Shown here piece after piece: positions 7,671 to 13,599 of a stretch of DNA of 15,985 bases. Within the stretch, counting starts at the first letter, position 1. Each line of letters begins with the position of its first letter. The position numbers and the translations under genes were made by a program. The DNA is from Clostridia bacterium. GTDB lineage: Bacteria; Bacillota; Clostridia; UMGS1883. The notes under the pieces were generated by a model. The model was not told the origin of the DNA and did not search any database. It was given only the letters and a program-made list of their open reading frames with translations. The stretch lies in contig CAAGBE010000039.1 in the NCBI GenBank assembly GCA_900768005.1, forward strand, positions 1 through 15,985, given 5' to 3'.

Positions 7671-8675
7671 TCAAATAAGAGATTTCTGAAGTATCTGTGC
7701 CCTCTTTACATCTCTGTCCTGAGGGGTTATATTCTCATTTTCCATAATAAGTGTTGCAGGCATGGAGGAAAACATTGCCTTGCGGAGTGCATTGAGGTCT
7801 ATATTCTTAATTATACCTGCATTTGCGCCCATGCAAACATTGGAAACAAGATTCATTGCCTCGGAGGATGAAATCATATATGCATTTTTAAGTATACCCA
7901 GACTTCTGAGGCATTTATCCTTCATTTCATATTCGTTGTTTTCGAAAAGCTGTGCACAAAGTCGCCTTTCCTCGCTGATAAGTGAGCAAGCCGCCGCACT
8001 AAAGCGGGAGAGAATGTCCTCTTCGCTTGTGCCCATTGTTATCTGGTTGGAAAGCTGGAAAAGTGCACCGCTTGCACGGCTGCCCTCTCCGTAAAGACCG
8101 CGTACAGTCATACCGAGGTTTGCCGCCCATTTTAAAAGCGGGTTTACCTGCCCTGATGTGCTTACGGCAGGAAGATGAAGCATCACCGATGCCCTAAGTC
8201 CCGTTCCTGCGTTGGTGGGACAGCTTGTAAGGTATCCAAACTCGCTGTCACGGTCAAATGTCAATTTCTCGGAAAGTAGCTTTTCAATTTTCTTTGCTGT
8301 GTCGTATGCGCTGTCGGGGTCAAGTCCGTCTGAAAATACCTGAATACGAAGATGGTCTTCTTCATTTACCATAACGGAAATTTTCTCGTCATTACTGATT
8401 ATTGCCACAGATGGCACTTTTGAAGCACAAAGTTCGGGACTTATGAGATGTTTTTCGATAAGTGCCTTTTTTTCAAGGTCGGAAATTGTGCTGATTTCGA
8501 TTTTGCGAAGCTCGTTTTTAAGGGGGGAGTTGTCAAAGGCACTCCATACCGTGTCAATAAGCTCCTTTGCCTGAACTGCACTCATTTTGCGGGGGTAAGG
8601 AATCCCCGAAATATTTCTTGCAAGCCTTACCCTTGTGCTGACCGCAATATCAATTTCGTTTGTATGATTATTCAT
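7671..8675 (-). CDS. mcsB: Protein-arginine kinase McsB
   Basis: McsB phosphorylates arginine side chains, which marks proteins for ClpCP degradation and inactivates CtsR. The 334 residues belong to the guanidino (ATP:guanido) phosphotransferase family: STRVRLARN near the N-terminus (13-21), the catalytic NEEDHLRIQ (104-112), the conserved cysteine loop SCPTNAGTGLRA (151-162) and the nucleotide-binding GLYGEGSRASG (193-203). The C-terminal RDVKRA (321-326) matches the RDxxRA motif that forms the allosteric phosphoarginine site in Bacillus McsB, so the enzyme looks fully functional. Its ATG shares one base with the mcsA stop (TAATG) and has AAGGAGG upstream, so the two genes are probably translationally coupled. 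Confidence 0.96.
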   Translation of the reverse strand: MNNHTNEIDIAVSTRVRLARNISGIPYPRKMSAVQAKELIDTVWSAFDNSPLKNELRKIEISTISDLEKKALIEKHLISPELCASKVPSVAIISNDEKISVMVNEEDHLRIQVFSDGLDPDSAYDTAKKIEKLLSEKLTFDRDSEFGYLTSCPTNAGTGLRASVMLHLPAVSTSGQVNPLLKWAANLGMTVRGLYGEGSRASGALFQLSNQITMGTSEEDILSRFSAAACSLISEERRLCAQLFENNEYEMKDKCLRSLGILKNAYMISSSEAMNLVSNVCMGANAGIIKNIDLNALRKAMFSSMPATLIMENENITPQDRDVKRAQILQKSLI

Positions 8676-9139
8676 TACTTACCCTCCTTGCTTCTGATTT
8701 CGTCACGAATTTTAGCTGCTTCCTCGTAGTTTTCTGATGAAATTGCCTCGGAAAGCTTTTCTTTTAAAATTTCAACTTCACTTTTTTCTTTTTTTGGAAC
8801 TTCTTTCTTTACTTCTTCCTTTGTTTCCACGGCTGTATGAACCGATGTGCCGTGAATTTTCTGAAGCATTGTCTTTGCCTGACGGCGGAATGTTTCATAA
8901 CATTTTCCGCAACCCATTCTGCCCTTGTGGGTGAACTCGGAAAGAGTCATTCCGCACAGAGGACATGCAGAGGAGGCGGTTTCGGGCCGTGTACCAAAAG
9001 AGAGCAATGAGCCGAAATTGTCAAAAAGCGACTCGCCCGATGCACAGTGTGAGCAAAGGTTAAGAGAGCTTTTCTTTCCGTTTACTATCTGTGTGTACAT
9101 AACTGATGCGTTTCTTTTTCCGCATTTTTCACATAACAT
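8675..9139 (-). CDS. mcsA: McsA, zinc-finger activator of the McsB arginine kinase
   Basis: McsA binds and activates McsB. The 154-residue protein has four CxxC pairs (C3/C6, C29/C32, C59/C62, C77/C80), enough for two zinc sites, then a charged linker and a C-terminal UVR motif (EILKEKLSEAISSENYEEAA) like the one in ClpC and UvrB. I prefer the ATG at 9139, which gives MLCEKCGKRNA and lines up with the start of Bacillus McsA. GAGAGG lies 9 bases upstream of it, whereas for the alternative ATG at 9148, which overlaps the ctsR stop, the same sequence sits directly against the start codon. It follows ctsR after 5 bases and overlaps mcsB by one base. Confidence 0.95.
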   Translation of the reverse strand: MLCEKCGKRNASVMYTQIVNGKKSSLNLCSHCASGESLFDNFGSLLSFGTRPETASSACPLCGMTLSEFTHKGRMGCGKCYETFRRQAKTMLQKIHGTSVHTAVETKEEVKKEVPKKEKSEVEILKEKLSEAISSENYEEAAKIRDEIRSKEGK

Positions 9140-9144
9140 ATATA

Positions 9145-9597
9145 TCATCCTCTCATAAGACTTGTTATCATACTCTTGAATATTCCTGCCCGAACAACGT
9201 CGCGGACATCTGCCGTAAATGGAAGAACTTTATCGTTCACCGCACCTAAGATTATGTGCGCTTCCCTCTCGGTTATACAGTTATAGTCCAGAAGATTCTG
9301 CACGAAAACTGCCGCCGTGCGGTAGGAAAGGCTGCTTCCCACGGCATTTACAATGTGCATAGGGTAGGTGGAGGCATCTGTTTTTACTGTGCGGATTCTG
9401 ACTCCGCCGCCGCCACCACGCCTGCTTTCGATTATATACCCTCTTTCGGGGGTGAAGCGGGTTTGTATTACGTAGTTAATCTGACTCGGTACACAGTTAA
9501 GCTCCCCTGCAAGGTTGTTTCGCTGAATTTCAACGGAGCCGTCAGCTTCCTTTAGCATATCAAGGAGCATTTTTTCGATAATATCTGACATATTCAT
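9145..9597 (-). CDS. ctsR: Transcriptional repressor CtsR of class III heat-shock genes
   Basis: CtsR is a dimeric winged-helix repressor and heat sensor that shuts off clp genes at normal temperature. The 150 residues show the expected start MSDIIE, the DNA-binding NCVPSQINYVIQTRFTPERGY block (34-54) and the glycine-rich wing RRGGGGGVRI (59-68). That loop is the heat-sensing element in Bacillus CtsR, where the sequence is RGGGGYIRI. Here a fifth Gly replaces the Tyr. The C-terminal dimerisation and McsB/ClpC-interaction domain (about 75-150) includes LLDYNCITEREA. The ATG at 9597 has GAGGTG 7 bases upstream. It is the first gene of the operon, and its own operator lies just upstream, so it should be autoregulated. 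Confidence 0.97.
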   Translation of the reverse strand: MNMSDIIEKMLLDMLKEADGSVEIQRNNLAGELNCVPSQINYVIQTRFTPERGYIIESRRGGGGGVRIRTVKTDASTYPMHIVNAVGSSLSYRTAAVFVQNLLDYNCITEREAHIILGAVNDKVLPFTADVRDVVRAGIFKSMITSLMRG

Positions 9598-9623
9598 ATA
9601 TAAACACCTCTTTTGTGATATAA

Positions 9624-9646
9624 TTTGACTTTGACTTTCTTTGACT
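9624..9646 (-). promoter_or_regulatory. CtsR operator (two heptads plus a third overlapping copy)
   Basis: On the minus strand 9646-9630 reads AGTCAAAGAAAGTCAAA, a perfect match to the CtsR box RGTCAAA-NAN-RGTCAAA. A third AGTCAAA heptad (9630-9624) follows directly, sharing one base. The operator begins 2 bases downstream of the -10 hexamer and covers the expected transcription start, so bound CtsR would block initiation. Confidence 0.95.
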
Positions 9647-9648
9647 TT

Positions 9649-9677
9649 AATATATCACCTCGTTTTTCATTTGTCAA
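9649..9677 (-). promoter_or_regulatory. Sigma-A promoter of the ctsR operon
   Basis: The minus strand has TTGACA (9677-9672), a spacer of exactly 17 bases, and TATATT (9654-9649) preceded by TGA, making an extended -10. The predicted start is near 9642, inside the CtsR operator. This is a strong promoter kept silent by the repressor, as expected for a heat-shock operon. The upstream cotF terminator isolates it. Confidence 0.88.
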
Positions 9678-9717
9678 TAGGTTGGGAAGAAAAATTTTTG
9701 ATTTCAAGAGAAAAGTC

Positions 9718-9759
9718 AAAAAAATACAATAACCGCAAGGGGAATCCCCCTTTGCGGTT
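9718..9759 (-). terminator. Rho-independent terminator overlapping the cotF-like stop codon
   Basis: On the minus strand AACCGCAAAGGGG (9759-9747) pairs with CCCCTTGCGGTT (9742-9731): 12 base pairs with one bulged A and a GATT loop. ATTGTATTTTTTT follows (9730-9718). The first arm begins with the last two bases of the TAA stop codon, so the transcript ends almost immediately after translation does. This separates the gene from the ctsR promoter. Confidence 0.92.
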
Positions 9760-10222
9760 AGCTGTACATTGAATTTTTGCTCATATAATCATAAAGCTGT
9801 TTTCCGTGTTCCTGCTCTTCTTTCTGAATGTGGTTAATACTCTGGCGGATATTTTCATCCTTGAACTCAAACACGCAGGTATCGTACATATGGCTTGCGT
9901 GCTTCTCCGTTGTAAGCAGGTCATTTGCCAAAAAGCTGTCACGTGTTTTTTCCTCGCTGTCGGCAGGACCGTAGCACTCGGTGAATGTCGGGGTCTGCTG
10001 ACCTTGTTGACCCCCGCCCGAATTTTGAGCAGGCGTCTGTCCGTTTTCAATCTTGGTAAGGGTATCAAGATGCCCCTGCTCCACCTGTGCAATGCGGATG
10101 CAAAGCTGCTTGAGCTGTGGGTCAAATGCTTCCTCTGCCGCCTTTGTGTACTTGTCAATGCACAGCTTTTCTGTGCCTTTCATATCTTTTAGTAAATCTG
10201 TTTCTTTCTGACTAAGCTGCAT
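9758..10222 (-). CDS. CotF-family spore coat protein (ferritin-like fold)
   Basis: A 154-residue protein of the CotF (coat F domain) family, whose members are found in the spore coat or on the spore surface of Bacillus and Clostridia. The C-terminal half (LLTTEKHASHMYDTCVFEF to the YDYM near the end) carries the family pattern of two helices rich in His, Glu and Asp (EEQEHGKQLYDYM). The N-terminal half (KETDLLKDMKGTEKLCIDKY, then IAQVEQGHLDTL) is a second such helical pair. The halves are joined by a Gln/Gly-rich linker at about residues 70-80 (NSGGGQQGQQ). The exact role is unknown, and metal binding is not established. I chose the ATG at 10222, 6 bases after GAGGTG. A GTG at 10231 is part of that ribosome binding site. 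The site lies in a strong hairpin (10229-10258), so expression may be controlled there. Confidence 0.85.
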   Translation of the reverse strand: MQLSQKETDLLKDMKGTEKLCIDKYTKAAEEAFDPQLKQLCIRIAQVEQGHLDTLTKIENGQTPAQNSGGGQQGQQTPTFTECYGPADSEEKTRDSFLANDLLTTEKHASHMYDTCVFEFKDENIRQSINHIQKEEQEHGKQLYDYMSKNSMYS

Positions 10223-10258
10223 AAAAATCACCTCACAGGTATTTTATCCCGTGAGGTG
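10223..10258 (-). promoter_or_regulatory. Hairpin that buries the cotF-like ribosome binding site; possible terminator of the upstream gene
   Basis: On the minus strand CACCTCACGGG (10258-10248) can pair with CCTGTGAGGTG (10239-10229), 11 base pairs including one G-T (G-U in RNA), around the loop ATAAAATA. The 3' arm contains GAGGTG, the Shine-Dalgarno sequence of the next gene. ATTTTT and the ATG follow directly. It starts 5 bases past the stop codon of the glycosidase-like gene. It may act as a terminator with a T5 tract, as a switch that hides the ribosome binding site in read-through RNA, or as both. Confidence 0.75.
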
Positions 10259-10263
10259 TGTTT

Positions 10264-12465
10264 TTAGTCATATAAATTTTTGAAAACGTAGGTTGCACTG
10301 TCGTTTGTGATTTTGAATGACAGATAGCATACCTTTTCAATGGATTTCTCAATAGTGCTTTCGTCACGGATGTTTGCAACGGTTATATACCGCACACCGT
10401 CTTCAATTCGGCAGAAGTTTTCGCTGCCGCTTGAAACTACAAATACGTTTTTCGTCTTTGCCGAATCGGAAAGCATACTGTAAAACGCCTTTTTGTCAAT
10501 TTCGGAGGCAAATGACGGCTCTTTATCCAGTATTACAAACACATTCTTCTGTGAGGAATTAAGTGCCGAGGAAAGTTTCTCCCATTGAGTGCCTCTCGAA
10601 ATAACGCCGTCCTTTTGCTGGAGGGAAACTATTTTCGAGTGTGAGTAGCTTCTTTCAATATAGTTTCCTGCCATCACGGGAGAATTTGCAGGGGTCAGGT
10701 CAGCAGGCTTATCTCCGCCGACAACGGCAGAAACGTCCGACTTTTCCAGTGTATCCATAGCATTTGAATATACAACACGGTCAAAAAGGGTGTTCATTTC
10801 GGATGAGCTGTAAATATTAAAGGTTGCACCTGTTTCTCTGTCACGGTTAAGATAGTCAACTGTTACAGGCATTGCTATAGATGCCTGGGCCCCTGAGGAA
10901 GTGATGACTATACTCCTCTTTGCACCGTTTCTTGAAAGATTCAGCAGTCCCGAAGTTCGGGAAGGATTAAGGAGGGACAGGTCATTTATAACAGCCGTAT
11001 TTCCTTTTTCGTCAAAAACTTTCACCTTCCCTGAAAGTTCTGTTTCGCTACCGATTTTTTCGGGAGCAATAATTCCTGCAACCTCTCCTATTATATTTAT
11101 TTTGAAAGAATCCGTTTCCTTGCCGTTATAATATGCGGTAACGGTAGCTTCACCGTTTCCCGTGGGGTAGTATACGTTATCCTTTACCGTGCCTTTTCCG
11201 TCCGACACGCTCCATGTGAGAGTTCCGCTTGCCGAGGACGGGGGATTAAAGTTTTTGTCGTAGGGCGTTACCTTGATTTTTATACTGTCACCCGAAAGTA
11301 CGCTCTTTTCAGATACCTCGCACAACACACCTACTGCCGAAAGGCTTTCCGCATTACTTGTGATGGCAGGTGCATTTATAACCTTTCTCGTTTCCGAGGG
11401 GGAGTTAAGTGTGTGCAATGTATTGTTTTTCAGTGTTTTTCCCACCATTGCAGTAGAGCCGCCACCGTCAAGGTTGATGGCATTTACCATACCCATTTCT
11501 TTGCATATGTCAGAAAGCTGAGAAAGGGAAACACCCTTACTGAGATTCTGTCTGCCGTCAACGGTCATCATATAAATAACTGTGCCGTCGGCGTTTGTTC
11601 CTATTACACTGCGGGGGTGGTTTCCGCTTACGTCGTGGGTGATTTGTGTTTTCTGTCCGTCTTTCAAGAGGAGCGTACCACCGCCGAATGCTGTCTGCAC
11701 ATCCTCAATAGACGGATTTACGCTGGTTTCGGTTTTCACAAAGTCGCCAATACTAAATTTTGAATCCAGAAAAGGGGTCATATTATCGTCGATTGCAAGA
11801 ATATATCCGTTTTCGGGGATGGGGATTACACCGCCCATACTGATTCCCTTTGCAGTAACAACATCCTCGATAACCGTTACTGCCGTTATCCCCTCGGGAA
11901 GATGTGGGGAGACCCCTCCGTTAAAATCGGGGTTATACATAAGCACGGCACCATAGTAATCGGTGGGCTTGTTGATATGTGCAATGGGCATTTCCGTCCC
12001 GTCGGGGGCAGTGATTTTCATAGTGAAATCTATATAGGAAAGAAAAAGCCTGTTATCCTCGAAAAAACCTGCCGCCATATCGGAATTTATATGGGACTGA
12101 AGTAGCTCGCCATCCTTGACCTCGATTCCCAGAGAGAAGTTCTGATTTCCCTTGTATGCGGAGAAAAAGTCACCGTTTATTGCAACCACGGTCTGGCTGT
12201 CGCCCTTTGCGTGGTTCATAACTGTATCAACCTTGTCACTTCCCCCGCTGTTTTTAAGCAGGTCGAAGCTGAGGTTTTTATTTTTCAAATCTGCCTTTAT
12301 TAAGGTTATATTCATGGCTGAATCGCCGAAAAATCGTTGTTCTTTAATAAGTGTTACCCCGTCGGTTACAATTTCCTCCGTTTTATTTGTGTAAAGTGTT
12401 GCCGCCTGGACGGAAACCGTCAGCAGGGTAACAAAAACCGTCAATAGAAAAATAATTTTTTTCAA
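10264..12465 (-). CDS. Secreted phosphodiester glycosidase (NAGPA) family protein with a degenerate phosphoesterase-like C-terminus
   Basis: A 733-residue exported protein. The start is a TTG at 12465, 6 bases after GAGGTG. The GTG at 12474 lies inside that ribosome binding site. MKKIIFLLTVFVTLLTVSVQA is a classic signal peptide with likely cleavage after Ala21. Residues about 85-345 match the phosphodiester glycosidase (NAGPA) family, with AINGDFF (95-101), FGGGTLLL (260-267), HPRSVIG (283-289) and NLDGGGSTAM (331-340). Relatives cleave phosphodiester-linked sugars or act on cell-wall or exopolysaccharide material. Residues about 380-460 form a beta-rich, Ig-like segment. The C-terminal part (about 560-700) resembles a metallophosphoesterase with its metal ligands lost. 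It sits 54 bases after the ACT-domain gene, probably in the rlmB transcript. The substrate is unknown. Confidence 0.85.
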   Translation of the reverse strand: MKKIIFLLTVFVTLLTVSVQAATLYTNKTEEIVTDGVTLIKEQRFFGDSAMNITLIKADLKNKNLSFDLLKNSGGSDKVDTVMNHAKGDSQTVVAINGDFFSAYKGNQNFSLGIEVKDGELLQSHINSDMAAGFFEDNRLFLSYIDFTMKITAPDGTEMPIAHINKPTDYYGAVLMYNPDFNGGVSPHLPEGITAVTVIEDVVTAKGISMGGVIPIPENGYILAIDDNMTPFLDSKFSIGDFVKTETSVNPSIEDVQTAFGGGTLLLKDGQKTQITHDVSGNHPRSVIGTNADGTVIYMMTVDGRQNLSKGVSLSQLSDICKEMGMVNAINLDGGGSTAMVGKTLKNNTLHTLNSPSETRKVINAPAITSNAESLSAVGVLCEVSEKSVLSGDSIKIKVTPYDKNFNPPSSASGTLTWSVSDGKGTVKDNVYYPTGNGEATVTAYYNGKETDSFKINIIGEVAGIIAPEKIGSETELSGKVKVFDEKGNTAVINDLSLLNPSRTSGLLNLSRNGAKRSIVITSSGAQASIAMPVTVDYLNRDRETGATFNIYSSSEMNTLFDRVVYSNAMDTLEKSDVSAVVGGDKPADLTPANSPVMAGNYIERSYSHSKIVSLQQKDGVISRGTQWEKLSSALNSSQKNVFVILDKEPSFASEIDKKAFYSMLSDSAKTKNVFVVSSGSENFCRIEDGVRYITVANIRDESTIEKSIEKVCYLSFKITNDSATYVFKNLYD

Positions 12466-12519
12466 TGTAATCACCTCGATGTCAATTAGTTTTCTTTTTC
12501 GCTTTCTGAATGTGTATTA

Positions 12520-12777
12520 TTACACCTCGAAGCTTTCTTCGGGAAGCACGCGGATAGCTACATTAAGCTCCTCGCCAACCTTTTCAAGCTCTGCTGTAAG
12601 CTCATCAAGAGAAAGCTCGCTCTTTTCCATATCCACAAGTGCAATCATTGTGAAAAGATTCTGCATCAGCTTCTGGGAAATATCCAGAATGTTGATATTC
12701 TTTTCATAGAAAAGTCCGCTGACCCTTGCAATGATACCTGTCTTATCCTTACCTACTACTGTTACTACTGCTCTCAT
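12520..12777 (-). CDS. ACT-domain protein (UPF0237 family)
   Basis: An 85-residue protein made of a single ACT domain: MRAVVTVVGKDKTGIIARVSGLF (beta strand, GIIA turn, helix), then NINILDISQ and the second helix SLDELTAELEKVGEEL. ACT domains bind amino acids or other small ligands. Stand-alone members of this family (85-90 residues) resemble the ACT parts of GcvR. The ligand is not known. The ATG has AGGAG 7 bases upstream, and the gene follows rlmB after 12 bases, so the two are co-transcribed. In many Firmicutes it is followed by a UPF0210 (DUF711) gene, which is absent here. Confidence 0.9.
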   Translation of the reverse strand: MRAVVTVVGKDKTGIIARVSGLFYEKNINILDISQKLMQNLFTMIALVDMEKSELSLDELTAELEKVGEELNVAIRVLPEESFEV

Positions 12778-12789
12778 AATAATTCTCCT

Positions 12790-13524
12790 TTACATTCTGT
12801 TCTGTCTTACTGTTTCATAAATAAAAAGTGCCGCCGCAACGGATGCGTTGAGGGAATTTACGTCACCCCTCATAGGAATTTTTACCTTAAAATCACACTT
12901 TTCAAGAACAAGACGGCTGATACCCTCCCCCTCGGAGCCGATAACTATTGCAACTGCACCCTTAAGGTCGGCATCATAGATGTCCTTTTCTCCCGAAGCG
13001 TCTGCACCTGTTACCCAGATGTTTTTCTTTTTGAGGTCGTCAATGGTTTTAGCAAGGCTTGTAACCCTTGCCACGGGGGTATATTCAACTGCACCTGCAC
13101 TTGCCTTTGCACATACCGACGTAAGTGATGCCGATTCGTGCTTGGAAATAATAATTCCGTGGGCACCTGCACAGTTTGCCGTTCTTATAATAGAGCCAAG
13201 GTTTCGGGGGTCTGCAATTCTGTCAAGAATTACTATAAACGGAGGCTCCCCTTTCTCCTCCGCACGTTTTAAAATATCGTCAACGGTAGCGTATTCTGCC
13301 GCACTGCAAAGGGCAATTACACCCTGATGCACTCCCGTTTCGCTCATTTCGTCAAGCTTTCTGCCGTCGGTTTCAGTAACGGGAATCCCCTTTTCCTTTG
13401 CCATGCGGATAATGGGAATTATGCTTCCGTGCTTATCCCCTTTTTTTACATATATTTTATCAATGTTTCTGCCACTTTTAAGGGCTTCTGTGACAGGGTT
13501 TCTGCCTTCTAATTTATCGCTCAT
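12790..13524 (-). CDS. rlmB: 23S rRNA (guanosine-2'-O)-methyltransferase RlmB-like (TrmH/SPOUT family)
   Basis: A 244-residue SPOUT-class methyltransferase. RlmB methylates the 2'-O of G2251 in the peptidyl-transferase region of 23S rRNA, using S-adenosylmethionine. The N-terminal substrate-binding domain (about 1-75, EGRNPVTEALKSG) is followed by the knotted catalytic domain with motif 1 ILDRIADPRNLGSIIRTA (99-116), motif 2 IVIGSEGEGISR (193-204) and motif 3 VNSLNASVAAALFIYE (222-237). It is a full-length TrmH group 3 enzyme. The exact target base is inferred from family and could be another 2'-O position. The ATG at 13524 has AAGGAGG 7 bases upstream. It heads a probable transcript with the ACT-domain and glycosidase-like genes. 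Confidence 0.92.
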   Translation of the reverse strand: MSDKLEGRNPVTEALKSGRNIDKIYVKKGDKHGSIIPIIRMAKEKGIPVTETDGRKLDEMSETGVHQGVIALCSAAEYATVDDILKRAEEKGEPPFIVILDRIADPRNLGSIIRTANCAGAHGIIISKHESASLTSVCAKASAGAVEYTPVARVTSLAKTIDDLKKKNIWVTGADASGEKDIYDADLKGAVAIVIGSEGEGISRLVLEKCDFKVKIPMRGDVNSLNASVAAALFIYETVRQNRM

Positions 13525-13551
13525 ATCAAAACCTCCTTGGCTTACCTAGTC

Positions 13552-13560
13552 ATTATAACA
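13552..13560 (-). promoter_or_regulatory. Extended -10 promoter of the rlmB unit
   Basis: TATAAT (13557-13552, perfect) is preceded by TGT, giving the extended -10 TGN-TATAAT. No good -35 is present (the best match is TACAAA 17 bases upstream), as is common for extended -10 promoters. It lies about 30 bases before the rlmB start codon, in the 75-base gap after comEC. I saw no terminator for comEC in this gap. Confidence 0.65.
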
Positions 13561-13599
13561 TACAAACGAATAATTTTGTAGCTTTGTAACATAAATTTA

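Noticed and set aside
9714..9720. A single AGTCAAA heptad on the plus strand near the cotF terminator
   Set aside because: A lone half-site in the opposite orientation, about 70 bases from the operator, is likely chance in A+T-rich DNA.
12523..12545. Small inverted repeat GTGTA-ATAA-TACAC at the ACT-gene stop as a terminator
   Set aside because: It has five base pairs and no T tract in the direction of transcription, so the transcript probably continues into the next gene.
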